A DNA stretch of 64,000 bases from the NCBI RefSeq assembly GCF_900111315.1, contig NZ_FOGU01000007.1:171501-235500 (forward strand), given 5' to 3'. The notes under the pieces are model-generated. The model ran no database searches, had not been told where the DNA came from, and worked only from the letters and a program-made list of their open reading frames with translations. The position numbers and the translations under genes are program-made. This document shows, piece after piece, positions 53,755 to 63,259 of the stretch (position 1 is its first letter; every line of letters begins with the position of its first letter). This stretch comes from Tranquillimonas rosea. Lineage in GTDB: Bacteria > Pseudomonadota > Alphaproteobacteria > Rhodobacterales > Rhodobacteraceae.

Positions 53755-54870
53755 ATGCAACCGAGCCTCATTACCGGGGCCCACGGCCTGAAAATCCGTT
53801 GGTCCGACGGAACCGTGGGTGAATTCCCATACATCTGGCTGCGCGACACCGACCCGTCGGGGTTCCACCCGCATACCGGTGAGCGCACCTTTGAGCTGAC
53901 CAAAGTTCGGCTCGACGTCACGCCTCACCATACGGAAGTGACCCCGGATACGCTCCTCGTCACTTGGAACGACGGGGAAACGCCAAGCCGTTTCGACCTT
54001 GACTGGATCAAGACGCATCGCCCCGGACAGCCCCGTCACGACCCCGCCGATCTCGCGCCCGTCGCATGGCGCGCCGACCTCGGTGGAGAGGGCGTGCCCC
54101 GTCACGATGCCAATGGCGTCCTCAATTCTGACTCCGACCTCGCGAAATGGCTGCGCGATACGAAGCGTTTCGGTCTGTCCATCGTGACGGGGCTGGACGA
54201 CAGCACCGAGGCCGGCATGGAGGTCGCCCGCCGGGTCGGCCATCTCAGGGAGACCAACTTCGGACTGACCTTCGAAGTCGTCTCCAAGCCAAACCCCAAC
54301 AACCTCGCCTACACCTCAGACGCACTGCCGCTGCATACGGACTTGACCAACCAGGAACTGCCGCCGGGCTATCAGTTCCTTCACTGTCTCGCCAACGAGG
54401 CCGAAGGCGGCGGCTCGACCTTCTGTGACGGGATGACCGTGGCCGAGGATCTGCGGGCCCGCGATCCCGAAGCCTTCGAGGTCCTGTCGACGGTGACCGT
54501 GCCCTTCCGATTCCAGGACGCCAGCACGGACATCCGCTCTCGCAAGACGGTAATCACTCTGGACACGCGCGGCGAGGTTTCCGAGCTCTGTTTCAACGCG
54601 CACCTCGCGGACATCCTCGATCTCGAGCCCGCCCGGATGAAGTCTTTCTACCGCGCTTACCGGGTTCTCATGGAGATGACGCGCGATCCCGCCTACGGCA
54701 TCGCGCTGAAACTTGACGGCGGCGAAATGGTCGTCTTCGACAATCGCCGTGTCCTGCATGGTCGTGAGGCATTCGACCCATCAACCGGCTTCCGGCACCT
54801 TCACGGCTGCTACGTCGATCGAGGCGAATGGGATAGTCGCCTTCGCGTTCTCGATAGATCGCGGAACTAA
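53755..54870 (+). CDS. Gamma-butyrobetaine dioxygenase-like Fe(II)/2-oxoglutarate enzyme
   Basis: 371 residues. N-terminal GBBH/DUF971-type domain ('KIRWSDGTVGEFPYIWLRD') and C-terminal TauD/TfdA jelly roll with iron ligands 'PLHTDLTN' (HxD) and the distal His in 'RHLHGCYVD', plus the 2-oxoglutarate-binding Arg nearby. True GBB hydroxylases bind zinc through cysteines after 'LRDN-C-x-C'; here the sequence is 'LRDTDPSGFHP', so the zinc site looks lost. It may hydroxylate a different trimethylammonium or carboxylate compound. Confidence 0.85.
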   Translation: MQPSLITGAHGLKIRWSDGTVGEFPYIWLRDTDPSGFHPHTGERTFELTKVRLDVTPHHTEVTPDTLLVTWNDGETPSRFDLDWIKTHRPGQPRHDPADLAPVAWRADLGGEGVPRHDANGVLNSDSDLAKWLRDTKRFGLSIVTGLDDSTEAGMEVARRVGHLRETNFGLTFEVVSKPNPNNLAYTSDALPLHTDLTNQELPPGYQFLHCLANEAEGGGSTFCDGMTVAEDLRARDPEAFEVLSTVTVPFRFQDASTDIRSRKTVITLDTRGEVSELCFNAHLADILDLEPARMKSFYRAYRVLMEMTRDPAYGIALKLDGGEMVVFDNRRVLHGREAFDPSTGFRHLHGCYVDRGEWDSRLRVLDRSRN

Positions 54871-55371
54871 CAGACAACCATTCTTGGCGCGTCGCGCATT
54901 GGAGGCGCGCCAACCTGATCTGAGTTTCTCCTGTCACGCCGCACAACTTGCGCTCGCGAAAAGAGCATAGGTAGTCGACCTTTTGTTTGAAACTCGGAAT
55001 GGTCCGTTCTGGGCCGCCATCGGATGGCTCGCGGTTACGATCCAGACCGTTAGGAGTCCGCGCCGATGAATGACTGGTTCGGTGAAGCTACTCCGCCGCA
55101 AGGCTATCGACTTGAATGTCGGTTCTGGGCCGTCCGCTCCCGCCTTCTGGGTCGGGCCAATCGCAGCTCGCCGCGCTGCCGCGGGTCCGTTTCGAGCCCG
55201 TTGCGGAGGTGTCAATTTCTCGCTGCGCGCGCCCGCAGCGGAATTTTCGCTTTGGCGCGGCAAATCTTCATGCCGCATCGCAGCTGTGGATCCGGTCATT
55301 CGTGCGTCGCGCAGCGAAATCCTGGGGAGCAGCGACCGCACCGCGGGACGAAGGGGGCGCTCGCCAACCTT
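54871..55371. other. Intergenic region with a dispersed repeat
   Basis: About 500 bases, no gene recognised. It contains diverged repeat material (see the repeat at 55068) and a 'GTTCTGGGCCG' motif occurring twice (about 55007 and 55120), a pattern of old mobile-repeat debris. Confidence 0.4.
55068..55102 (+). repeat. Dispersed intergenic repeat copy
   Basis: Core GGTTCGGTGAAGCT shared, with few changes, by copies at 58170 and 61743. All lie between genes. Confidence 0.45.
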
Positions 55372-55941
55372 TCAGTTGATGGTCTCCACAAGGCGTGCGT
55401 AGCGGCCGTCCGAAAGCCTGAAGCGAGTCCAAGTGAACCGACTCTCTGGGATCTCGAGCAGGTGGCTCCGATGGCCGGTTGTCTCAAGCTCGATGATCGG
55501 GGCTACCAAGTCGAACCACCCCAAAGTTTCCAGATTGCGCTCGGCTTCTATGATATCGGGGCTGGCACATTCCCAGAGGAGTGCTCCATCGAGCTCTTCG
55601 GGAACGCGCCGAAACTGTCGGGCTCGCGCCGACGAATAGGCCAGCAGCCGGTGGGTCATGTCGCAGATCAGATGCAGCGGTGAGACGCTGTCACCTACGA
55701 ATTTTCCTAAGCGCCCATCCGCCCCACCCGCGAGCCGGGCCGAAAGCAGGTCAGCCAGGAGGCGGGCCTCATCTTGGCCCGGTTCCTGAGTTCCGCTTTC
55801 CCAGCGAGAAATCTGCGGCTGCGAGACCCCGAGCAGCTCCGCCGCATGGCTCTGCTTCACACGATGAAGCGCGCGCCAAGTGCGCAACCCGCGGCCAAGG
55901 TCGCTCCTACAGCGCGGTGGAAGGGAGGTGCCGTCCTGCAT
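55372..55941 (-). CDS. XRE-family regulator with PAS-like sensor part
   Basis: 189 residues. Residues 15-75 are a Cro/XRE helix-turn-helix ('QSHAAELLGVSQPQISRWESG'); the C-terminal half looks like the small ligand-sensing domain of MmyB/PAS-type regulators. Starts at the ATG at 55941 and diverges from an MFS transporter across 69 bases with a palindromic site, so it probably controls the exporter. Confidence 0.72.
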   Translation of the reverse strand: MQDGTSLPPRCRSDLGRGLRTWRALHRVKQSHAAELLGVSQPQISRWESGTQEPGQDEARLLADLLSARLAGGADGRLGKFVGDSVSPLHLICDMTHRLLAYSSARARQFRRVPEELDGALLWECASPDIIEAERNLETLGWFDLVAPIIELETTGHRSHLLEIPESRFTWTRFRLSDGRYARLVETIN

Positions 55942-55948
55942 ATCCCCT

Positions 55949-55961
55949 GAATATCTTATTC
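55949..55961. promoter_or_regulatory. Candidate operator between XRE and MFS genes
   Basis: GAATA-TCT-TATTC inverted repeat in the short divergent gap; right size and place for an XRE dimer. Confidence 0.4.
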
Positions 55962-56010
55962 CTCGCCTATCTTCCAAGCGGCGCTTATCGCGAGACGCAG
56001 GAGGTGGCTC

Positions 56011-57159
56011 ATGCCGATCGGACGCCGAGAACTCTGGATTTATCTGACAGGTCTTCTGGCCGCTGCGCAGATGGGTAAGATACCCCCGCTGATGCCGCTC
56101 ATCTCTGACGAGCTGGGGCTTACCCTTTTCATAGGGGCCGTGGTGATTGCGCTCATCGAGCTCAGCGGGGCGCTCTTCGGGGCGCCGGCGGCCGGTCTCG
56201 CCGCACGCGCGGGGGAATGGCGAACATTGCTGGTCGGCCTCACGCTTCTGATCGCCGGAAGCCTCGGCGAAGCACTGGTCGGCAGCGGGACCCTGCTGAC
56301 CCTGGCACGTGCCGTCGAGAGCATAGGCTATCTCTCTGTCATCGTCACCGCACCGGTGCTGATGGCCCGGGAGGCACGGCATCTGTCGGCGGATCTGGCC
56401 CTCGTCGTCTGGAGCACCTTCTTGCCGGTCGGCCTCGCGCTCGGGACGATCCTCTCCGGGGCGTTCGCCGAGCCGCTCGGCTGGCGTGGCGTGCTCCTCC
56501 TCTGGTCTCTGGCAGGGGCCGTCCTGTGGCTCTGTGTGCCACGCGGCAGGTCGGGTGCTGCCGAAACGGTCCCAGCCATGATCATACGCCCGCCGGGCGC
56601 AGCGCTCGTCCTTGCCTGCGGCTTCGGCTGCTTCACCTGCTTCCAGGTGGGACTGTTGGCGCTGATGCCCGAATTCCTGATCTCGGAGAAAGGGGCGAGC
56701 CCGGGGACGGCGGGGCTCGTCACGGGGCTCGGCGGCTTCATGACGATCAGCGGGGTCATAGTGCCATTCTATCTGGCGCGGCGCTCCGACCTGCGGCTTT
56801 CTGTGCCTTTGCTTCTTCTCTCCCTCATCGTCCCGGCGACGTTGCTCTTTGGAGTGTTCAGCCCGCTGGCGTCGCTCGGTGCCAGCGCGATCCTCTTTCT
56901 CGGTTTGAACATTCTGTCGGGGATCTTTCCGTCACTGGTCTTTGCCTCGATCCCTCGGTGGGCTGGTCCCAGCGGCATCGGACCGGCCAACGGCGCGATC
57001 GCCCAAGCCGGGGCAGCGGGGTCGCTTCTTGGTCCGCCGGCCTATGCGGCTGTCGTATCAGGCACTGGCTGGATGCCGGCCGCGGTGTTCGGGCTTGGAG
57101 TATCGCTCGTCGGGCTGGTTCTCGTGACCGCGCTGGAGGCGCGCAGGTTCCGGACATGA
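56011..57159 (+). CDS. MFS transporter
   Basis: 382 residues, 12 hydrophobic segments, with the cytoplasmic-loop signature around 'APAAGLAARAGEWRTLLVGL'. RBS AGGAGG. Similar to CynX/NimT-like or drug-efflux MFS proteins, but the substrate cannot be read. Weak hairpin (57197-57217) follows. Confidence 0.87.
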   Translation: MPIGRRELWIYLTGLLAAAQMGKIPPLMPLISDELGLTLFIGAVVIALIELSGALFGAPAAGLAARAGEWRTLLVGLTLLIAGSLGEALVGSGTLLTLARAVESIGYLSVIVTAPVLMAREARHLSADLALVVWSTFLPVGLALGTILSGAFAEPLGWRGVLLLWSLAGAVLWLCVPRGRSGAAETVPAMIIRPPGAALVLACGFGCFTCFQVGLLALMPEFLISEKGASPGTAGLVTGLGGFMTISGVIVPFYLARRSDLRLSVPLLLLSLIVPATLLFGVFSPLASLGASAILFLGLNILSGIFPSLVFASIPRWAGPSGIGPANGAIAQAGAAGSLLGPPAYAAVVSGTGWMPAAVFGLGVSLVGLVLVTALEARRFRT

Positions 57160-57273
57160 CCTGCCTACACAGCGCCAGCGTCTCGCATGTAGTGAAAGGG
57201 CTTAGTCCTCGAGCCCTAACTCGCCTCTCTTTGTCATTGTAACGAAGGTAAGCTTCGCGGAAGGTGCCGGGTC

Positions 57274-58074
57274 ATGAAAATCATGTGCTTGAACGGTTGG
57301 GGCGGCAAGCTCCATGACGTGATGCTGCCCTATCTGGCCGCGATTGCGCCCGATATTCTTTGCCTCCAAGAGGTCATCCATAGCCCTTCGTCCGGAAAGA
57401 AATGGCTGACCTATCGCGACGGCGATCATGTCTTGTCTCAACGCGCCAACCTGTTTCGCGACGTCGCATCGGCGCTGCCAGAGCACGTTGCTATCTTCTG
57501 TCCTGCGGCGCAAGGCGTCCTTTGGGACGGTAACGTGTCGATCCCTTCGCAGTGGGGTTTGGCGACCTTTGTGCATCGCTCTTTCCCGATCATCGGACAG
57601 GTCCAAGGCTTCGTTCACAAGGACTACTCTCCTGACGGCTTTGGCGATCACCCGCGCTCTCGAAGCGCCCATGGTGTGCGTGTGTGGGATTACGATGCGG
57701 ACCGAGCCTTGAGCGTCACGCACATGCATGGGCTGCGCGACCTGGCTGGGAAGATGGACACGCCCGAACGTGCCGATCAAGCACATAGACTGCGTGATCT
57801 ATCAGGCCAGTTGGCAGAGCTTGGCGACTTAACGTTGATCTGCGGCGATTTCAACGTCGAGCCGGACAGCGAAACGCTCTCGATCCTCGCCGATGCCGGA
57901 ATGGTTGAACTCGTGACGAACTACGGCTTCGGCGGCACCCGCAACTCGCACTACAAGAAGCCGGGACGCTTCGCTGACTACATGCTGATCAATAACCAAG
58001 ATGCCGTGAGGAGTTTTGACGTCGTCTACGATACCGAAGTCTCGGACCACTGTCCGATCATCCTCGACGTGTAG
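57274..58074 (+). CDS. Endonuclease/exonuclease/phosphatase-family hydrolase
   Basis: 266 residues with the EEP fold residues: Mg-binding Glu in 'ILCLQEVIHS', 'LICGDFNVEPDS' and terminal 'VSDHCPIILDV' (Asp-His). Could act on phosphodiesters of nucleic acid or lipid; no signal peptide, so cytoplasmic. Stands alone. Confidence 0.85.
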   Translation: MKIMCLNGWGGKLHDVMLPYLAAIAPDILCLQEVIHSPSSGKKWLTYRDGDHVLSQRANLFRDVASALPEHVAIFCPAAQGVLWDGNVSIPSQWGLATFVHRSFPIIGQVQGFVHKDYSPDGFGDHPRSRSAHGVRVWDYDADRALSVTHMHGLRDLAGKMDTPERADQAHRLRDLSGQLAELGDLTLICGDFNVEPDSETLSILADAGMVELVTNYGFGGTRNSHYKKPGRFADYMLINNQDAVRSFDVVYDTEVSDHCPIILDV

Positions 58075-58169
58075 CTTCGTGCAGGAACGATCTTTCGCTC
58101 AAAGGTGCGGAATGTCAGGAAAGTCCGCGCTGCCTACCTTAGGCCACTGCATGATGCTGCGGCCTGCAT

Positions 58170-58200
58170 GAATGGCCGGTTCAGTGAAGCTGCGGCGCGG
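58170..58200 (+). repeat. Dispersed intergenic repeat copy
   Basis: GAATGGCCGGTTCAGTGAAGC, closely like the copies at 55068 and 61743; followed by a GC-rich tail. Between two convergent genes. Confidence 0.45.
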
Positions 58201-58268
58201 CGTTAGCGGGCGCCATGGGCGGCCGCTAAGGGCCGGTCGTGTAGCCGGACGACGCTTGATGCGATGGC

Positions 58269-59069
58269 TCAGATCCGCACGCCGCGGACGACCAGTGCAA
58301 GGCGTGGTATCGTCAATCCCTGGGTAGCCTCGTAAGTCCGATGAAAGTCCTGAAAGGCAGCTCGGAAGGCCTCTCGCCGGTCGGGTGGCAGGGCTGCGTA
58401 CGTGTCCGCGACGGGCCCGAAGCCGGTGACATACTCCGCCCAAACCGTCGCCACGTCCGGCGCATAGAGCGTCGTCACCTGTTCGCGGACTTCGATCTCA
58501 AACAATCCGCCAAGCGTCGCCTGCAACCAGTCCGGCCGTCCCCAATCGAAGGGCGAGGCAGGTGGAGGGGGTGCGTCGGACCATTTGCCCACCAAGCTGA
58601 AGAAACCCGCGATATAACCCTCGGGATCGTCGGCCCAGGTCGCTATTGCCAGACGCCCTCCCGTTCGAAGCACCCGTGCCATCTCGGCCGCGGCACGGGT
58701 CGGCTCGCTCGAGAAGATGACGCCATAGGTTGAGAGCACCCCATCGAAACTGCTGTTGTCGAATGGAAGCGCCTCTGCGGCCCCGCGTTGAAAGACAGGG
58801 CGCGGATCGAGACCGACCGACAAAGTCTCCGCCGCCTTGAGCATGCCCGGAGCGATATCCATACCCGTCACGTAGGCGCCCCGCCAGGCTGCGAGCCGGG
58901 CGCCCCAGCCTGTGCCGGTTCCGATGTCGAGGATCTGCTCGCCGGGTCGCGGCCAAAGGGCTTGGACGGTGTGCGAGATGGTGTCCGAAAGCCCGAACGA
59001 GATCCCGTCGTAGGATCTGCCAGGTCCTCCCCACATCTGGGCCTCCAGGCTCAATGTCTCGGTGTTCAT
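58269..59069 (-). CDS. Class I SAM-dependent methyltransferase
   Basis: 266 residues with the UbiE-like motifs 'ILDIGTGTGWGARLAAW' (SAM site), 'VTGMDIAPGML' and 'VLRTGGRLAIATW'. Substrate unknown. RBS GGGAGG. Diverges from an HxlR regulator that may control it. Confidence 0.87.
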   Translation of the reverse strand: MNTETLSLEAQMWGGPGRSYDGISFGLSDTISHTVQALWPRPGEQILDIGTGTGWGARLAAWRGAYVTGMDIAPGMLKAAETLSVGLDPRPVFQRGAAEALPFDNSSFDGVLSTYGVIFSSEPTRAAAEMARVLRTGGRLAIATWADDPEGYIAGFFSLVGKWSDAPPPPASPFDWGRPDWLQATLGGLFEIEVREQVTTLYAPDVATVWAEYVTGFGPVADTYAALPPDRREAFRAAFQDFHRTYEATQGLTIPRLALVVRGVRI

Positions 59070-59193
59070 CTTCGCCTCCCTTCTTTGGCTTCCAGGAAAG
59101 TCTGCCCGGCAAGCGCATCGACTGAAACTTCACAAAATGGAGTCTTCAGTCTGGGGCAGCTGCGGTATCCTGCGCAGAACACGGGAGTCTGCC

Positions 59194-59916
59194 ATGAAGG
59201 GCTACGGCCAATTCTGCCCCATCGCCAAGGCTGCGGAGATCTTCTGCGAACGCTGGACCGCCCTCGTCATCCGTAACCTCGGCGCAGGCGCGGAGCGGTT
59301 CAATGATATCCACCGCGGCGTGCCGCACATGTCGGCCACCCTGCTTACGAAGCGATTGCGACAACTGGAGGCGGAAGGTCTCGTCCGCCGCCAGCGCGGC
59401 CGTTCGGGCAAGTCGTGGACTTACCATCTCACCCAGGCCGGGGCCGAATTCCTTCCCCTGGTCGGCGCGCTCGGGATCTGGGGTCAGCGGTGGACGCGGC
59501 GCGAGATCCAAGAGGGCGAACTCGACCTCGGTCTGCTGATCTGGGGGCTGGAGTATTCCGTCGATCCCACGGCCTTCGGGTCGGATCGCCACGTCCTGCG
59601 CCTCGACGTCTCCGATCAGCCGGAGCAAAAACGTCTTTACTGGTTCGTCTGCGAGGCGGGCAAGCTCGATCTCTGCGTGTCCGATCCGGGCGGGTCGACC
59701 GATCTCTTCCTTGAGGCCACGCTGGAGAACTTTATCCGTGTCTATCGCGGTGATGTCGCGCTGGAAACCGCTGTCGACGACGGGAGGCTCACGGTGGATG
59801 GCGCGCCGAAGCACATCCGCCGCCTCCGCCGCTGGTTCAATTTTGACGAGATGGCCAAGACACACCCGGCGGAGAATGGCCCGACGAGGCAAATGGCATC
59901 GCCGCTCCGGATGTGA
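59194..59916 (+). CDS. HxlR-family regulator with C-terminal SCP2-like domain
   Basis: 240 residues, twice the usual HxlR length. Residues 1-110 are the winged helix ('CPIAKAAEIFCERWTALVIR'); the rest resembles a sterol-carrier-protein-2 fold ('LFLEATLENFIRVYRGDVAL'), a hydrophobic-ligand sensor. Start at the ATG at 59194 fits the family. Confidence 0.85.
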   Translation: MKGYGQFCPIAKAAEIFCERWTALVIRNLGAGAERFNDIHRGVPHMSATLLTKRLRQLEAEGLVRRQRGRSGKSWTYHLTQAGAEFLPLVGALGIWGQRWTRREIQEGELDLGLLIWGLEYSVDPTAFGSDRHVLRLDVSDQPEQKRLYWFVCEAGKLDLCVSDPGGSTDLFLEATLENFIRVYRGDVALETAVDDGRLTVDGAPKHIRRLRRWFNFDEMAKTHPAENGPTRQMASPLRM

Positions 59917-60012
59917 GGATGCGCCGACGGGGTAAGCGCACGAAATTCCCGGTGCGCGCATTGCCCGGCATTCGGCATCCAGACGTTCAGTGCATTCGTA
60001 CGAGCCCGCTCA

Positions 60013-60126
60013 GTGCTGGCGAGGGCCTGCATCCGCAGCGGCAGACGCGGCCGCTTCTTCAACGTCGTAGACCTCGTGAACAAGCTCGATGCCGAGGCTC
60101 GGGCCGACCGTCAGGGTCGCACCGCC
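60013..60126 (+). mobile_element. IS21-family istB remnant
   Basis: Reads 'LARACIRSGRRGRFFNVV' then 'DLVNKLDAEARADRQGR', the central AAA+ segment of the IstB helper ATPase. Neither flank continues, so this is a short relic inside the 318-base gap 59917-60234, which otherwise shows no gene. Confidence 0.75.
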
Positions 60127-60234
60127 GCACCGATGTTGCTCGCGGTGATTGGAGCCTCCCTCGGCACGCACCGAGGAAGGACAGGGGTTGCGCCTTGGCG
60201 GCCAAACCAGGGCGATTGCGCTCCTGAACTTATA

Positions 60235-60837
60235 CTACTGCTCCGCGCTATCTCGGGCCGCAATGGCCTTCACGGCCGGACGGTCGGCGCAACGGCTTAT
60301 CCAGGCTTGGATCGCGGGATGCTCCGGCATGGCGTCCGGCAGCCATTGAAACGGGCTCGAGAGCAACAGGTCCACCGCCGAGCACCCACCACCGAGAAGG
60401 TAGGGCTGGCCATCGAGCGCCTCGGCCAGACGGGCAAAAACCGCATCCAGGTCGCGGAACGTTGCGTGCAGGGCCGGATGGTCAATCTTTGCCCAATCGA
60501 GCACCAGAAGGGGCTCCATCACGCCCTGGTAGTAGAACAGCCAGCTCAGAAACGCCCCGCGCTGCGCGTGGCCCACAGGACGGCCGAGACCGGACTCGGG
60601 GAATCTGTCCGTTAGATAGGCAACGAGAGCACCACGCTCGCGCACGTGGTCGTTGCCGTCGGTCAGATACGGCACCTTCTTCTCGGGATGAGGGTTGCGC
60701 GGGTCCGGACCGCTGCTGCCATCTTGCCGGGACACGGTGACGTTCACGACGTCGATGCGGTCGGCGAGGCCCATCTCTTCCACAAGGATGAGGATTGAGG
60801 TCGAGCGGGACCGGGGCGCGTGGTAGAGTGTCGGCAT
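60235..60837 (-). CDS. Glutathione S-transferase
   Basis: 200 residues: thioredoxin-fold N-terminus ('LYHAPRSRSTSILILVEEMG', 'PEKKVPYLTD') and helical C-domain. ATG 60837 has an AGGAGA site. Diverges from a YafY-like regulator, a frequent pairing. Confidence 0.88.
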   Translation of the reverse strand: MPTLYHAPRSRSTSILILVEEMGLADRIDVVNVTVSRQDGSSGPDPRNPHPEKKVPYLTDGNDHVRERGALVAYLTDRFPESGLGRPVGHAQRGAFLSWLFYYQGVMEPLLVLDWAKIDHPALHATFRDLDAVFARLAEALDGQPYLLGGGCSAVDLLLSSPFQWLPDAMPEHPAIQAWISRCADRPAVKAIAARDSAEQ

Positions 60838-60901
60838 GGGTGTCTCCTGATAAATCCTGACGCCTTGCTTTAGCCGAGGGCTGCTGACAGATTGCGTCAG
60901 C

Positions 60902-61606
60902 ATGGCCCGCACCGACCGCCTCATGCGACTTGTGGATGCGCTGCGCCGCTTGCCCGCCCCGGTTACCGCCGCGCGGCTGGCTGCGGAAACGGACGTGTCG
61001 AGACGACAACTCTACCGGGACATCGCCACGCTGCGCGCCGGTGGTGCCCTGATCGACGGCGAGGCCGGTGTGGGGTATCGCCTGACCGAAGACCCCGCAC
61101 TGCCGCCGCAGAGCTTTTCTCGGCTCGAGATCGAGGCACTGGTCCTCGCGGTTGGCGAGTTGCGCAAGACGGGCGATGCGTCTTTGGAAGCAGCAGGCCG
61201 TGCGGCGCTTGCCCGGATCATCGGCACGCTCCCCGACGATCAATCGCGGCAAGCCATGCACACGGTCCTGCGAAGCTTTCGTGCGGACCCAGTCCGCCTC
61301 GACTACACCGTGGACATGTCGCTGCTGCGTCGCGCCTGCTGGGAGGAACTGGCGCTCGACGTTCGCTATCGCGACCAGAAGGGCCAGGTCTCTCAGCGCG
61401 AGGTCTGGCCATTGGGTATCAGTTATTCGGACCGAACATTGATGTTGCTGGTCTGGTGCTGCCTTCGACAGGACTGGCGCACCTTCCACGTCGCGGGGAT
61501 CGAAAAGGCCGCCCTGATGGGGCACAGCTTCAGACCTCGGCGTGTGCCCCTGCTGCACGACTACGCGGCGCGATATGCGGCGTCAGGGTCACCGGCAAAG
61601 GTGTAG
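60902..61606 (+). CDS. YafY-type regulator (HTH_11 + WYL domain)
   Basis: 234 residues. N-terminal HTH ('TAARLAAETDVSRRQLYRDI') and a WYL domain ('LDVRYRDQKGQVSQREVWPL'). Usually an autoregulated repressor of a neighbouring detoxification enzyme, here the GST. Confidence 0.88.
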   Translation: MARTDRLMRLVDALRRLPAPVTAARLAAETDVSRRQLYRDIATLRAGGALIDGEAGVGYRLTEDPALPPQSFSRLEIEALVLAVGELRKTGDASLEAAGRAALARIIGTLPDDQSRQAMHTVLRSFRADPVRLDYTVDMSLLRRACWEELALDVRYRDQKGQVSQREVWPLGISYSDRTLMLLVWCCLRQDWRTFHVAGIEKAALMGHSFRPRRVPLLHDYAARYAASGSPAKV

Positions 61607-61742
61607 CACCGGACCACCCCGCACCTTCGCGATCTGGATCGTCGCGCATCGCGACGTCGCCCGCCCCCGCCGACGCAGTGTGAGTTCGACGCTATGCCCG
61701 CGGTGCCGACATTGAGAAGCGCGAGATTGCCGCACCTCGAGC

Positions 61743-61775
61743 TAACGACCGGTTCGGAGAAGCCGCACCGCAGCG
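61743..61775 (+). repeat. Dispersed intergenic repeat copy
   Basis: ACCGGTTCGGAGAAGCCGCACC core, matching the copies at 55068 and 58170. Confidence 0.45.
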
Positions 61776-61810
61776 ACAGTTGTTTGATGTACGGCAGCTA
61801 AGGGCCGTAG

Positions 61811-63259
61811 TTACGGACCGACCAACCTCCAGAACCCATGTTTTCGACCATGTTCCTGTTTGAGTTCTTCAAGGAACTGCGTGTGAGAGGGAAGATCCCC
61901 ATAGTTTTCGATGGCGGCATCGCAGGACTGACATTCGGCCAGATGGCGTGCCGCGTAGCGATACCGCTTTGATTTTGCTCCGGTCAGCGTGTCCAGAACC
62001 ATGGCGCGGCGCATCAGCGCGGCGGCGAGCGGGTGCTCGGCCTCGAGCGCGTCAGCCGCCTTCGTGAGGGCGTGATAGGAATTCCCGTCGAGTTCTTCGG
62101 CCCGCGCCACCACGATCCGTGCCGCACGTTCGTGAGATGGCCAGTCGACGAGAAAGCTGATCGTCGCCCCCAGATGCGGATAGGCCTCCGCGAAGCCCAG
62201 AGCGGCCTCTTCGGCTTCGATGTCGTCGAAATCGGGCAGCAGCTTCAGATACCTGCGAAGGCTCGTCGCGCTGAGGGTCTGCTCGTAAGTGTTCCACAGA
62301 TGGGTCTTCAACTCATCCGTCTTGCCCTTGCGCTCAAGGCATTCCTCATAGACCGCATCGAGATCGTAGCGGTACATACGGAATGACGTGCCGTCTTCGG
62401 CGACCCGGGCGCGGGTGACGATGTCGAAAGCCTCATCGACACGTCCCGCGTCGAGCAACCGCCGGGCCACGTGAGGGGCAATGGTGCCGTAGGTCAGCTG
62501 TTCTTCTGAATAGCGGGCCATGTAGGCGTCGACGTCTCCTTGGGCGTCCGCGATATCCGCCAGGATGATCGACCGTGTCATCTGTTTGTTGCGGCGCACG
62601 CTGTCGTCGGCAGAAGACATGAGGCCGTAGCCCCGGTATTGCTCGAGTTCATGCTCCGTCGGTGGCGCGTCGGCCCAGGCTTGCGTGATGCATTTAAGAT
62701 GCTCCAGCCCGTCTTGGCCGAGCGCGTCGGCCGTCGCCGGAATGATCCGGTCGAACTCGCCGTAACCCGCATCGGCGACCGCGTCGAGAATGCGTTCGGC
62801 CAGGGCAGTGCGGTCTTGGGAAAGACGGGGCGAAATCTCCGCGATCAGGTCCACCGCGTCACTCATGATGCCGCCCACTGCGCCGTTGCTGTCATCCGTG
62901 CGCTCGTGAATGGAGGGGGCGAGTTGAAGAAAAGACCAGAGAAGCTCGAATGCTTCGTCCGGATCATGCGGGGCGATTGTGGTTTCGATCATCCCCAACA
63001 GACCCTCGAGATCCTTGACCAGCGCCCTCTGCTTGCGCCAATCGACGAAGCCGGTCGCGCGTCGCAGAGACGCAAAGCGCTTGCGGAGATCGGCGGCAAC
63101 CTCCCCGGGACCCTGGGCGGCACTGAGCTCCATCCGCGCGCGGCGCTGAAGCGCCGCGCTCCCCTCAACCAGGTTCATGACCAGTGCCGCGAGCTTCTCC
63201 GCTCCCAATTTTTCGAGGTTGGCCTGGTTCAGGGTCTTCTTGGACATGGAGATCGGCAT
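61811..63259 (-). CDS. DUF6880-like helical repeat protein
   Basis: 482 residues, soluble, all-helical, with TPR-like alternation and a conserved C-terminal 'RRAMVLDTLTGAKSKRYRYA' then 'AARHLAECQSCDAAIENYGD'. Fits the DUF6880 family, whose function is unknown. ATG 63259 is preceded by AAGAAGG; the ATG at 63247 lacks a site. The 235 bases upstream hold no gene. Confidence 0.75.
   Translation of the reverse strand: MPISMSKKTLNQANLEKLGAEKLAALVMNLVEGSAALQRRARMELSAAQGPGEVAADLRKRFASLRRATGFVDWRKQRALVKDLEGLLGMIETTIAPHDPDEAFELLWSFLQLAPSIHERTDDSNGAVGGIMSDAVDLIAEISPRLSQDRTALAERILDAVADAGYGEFDRIIPATADALGQDGLEHLKCITQAWADAPPTEHELEQYRGYGLMSSADDSVRRNKQMTRSIILADIADAQGDVDAYMARYSEEQLTYGTIAPHVARRLLDAGRVDEAFDIVTRARVAEDGTSFRMYRYDLDAVYEECLERKGKTDELKTHLWNTYEQTLSATSLRRYLKLLPDFDDIEAEEAALGFAEAYPHLGATISFLVDWPSHERAARIVVARAEELDGNSYHALTKAADALEAEHPLAAALMRRAMVLDTLTGAKSKRYRYAARHLAECQSCDAAIENYGDLPSHTQFLEELKQEHGRKHGFWRLVGP

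Noticed and set aside
54934..55341. 135-codon minus-strand frame between the dioxygenase and XRE genes
   Set aside because: Runs through dispersed repeat sequence, low protein character, no ribosome site.
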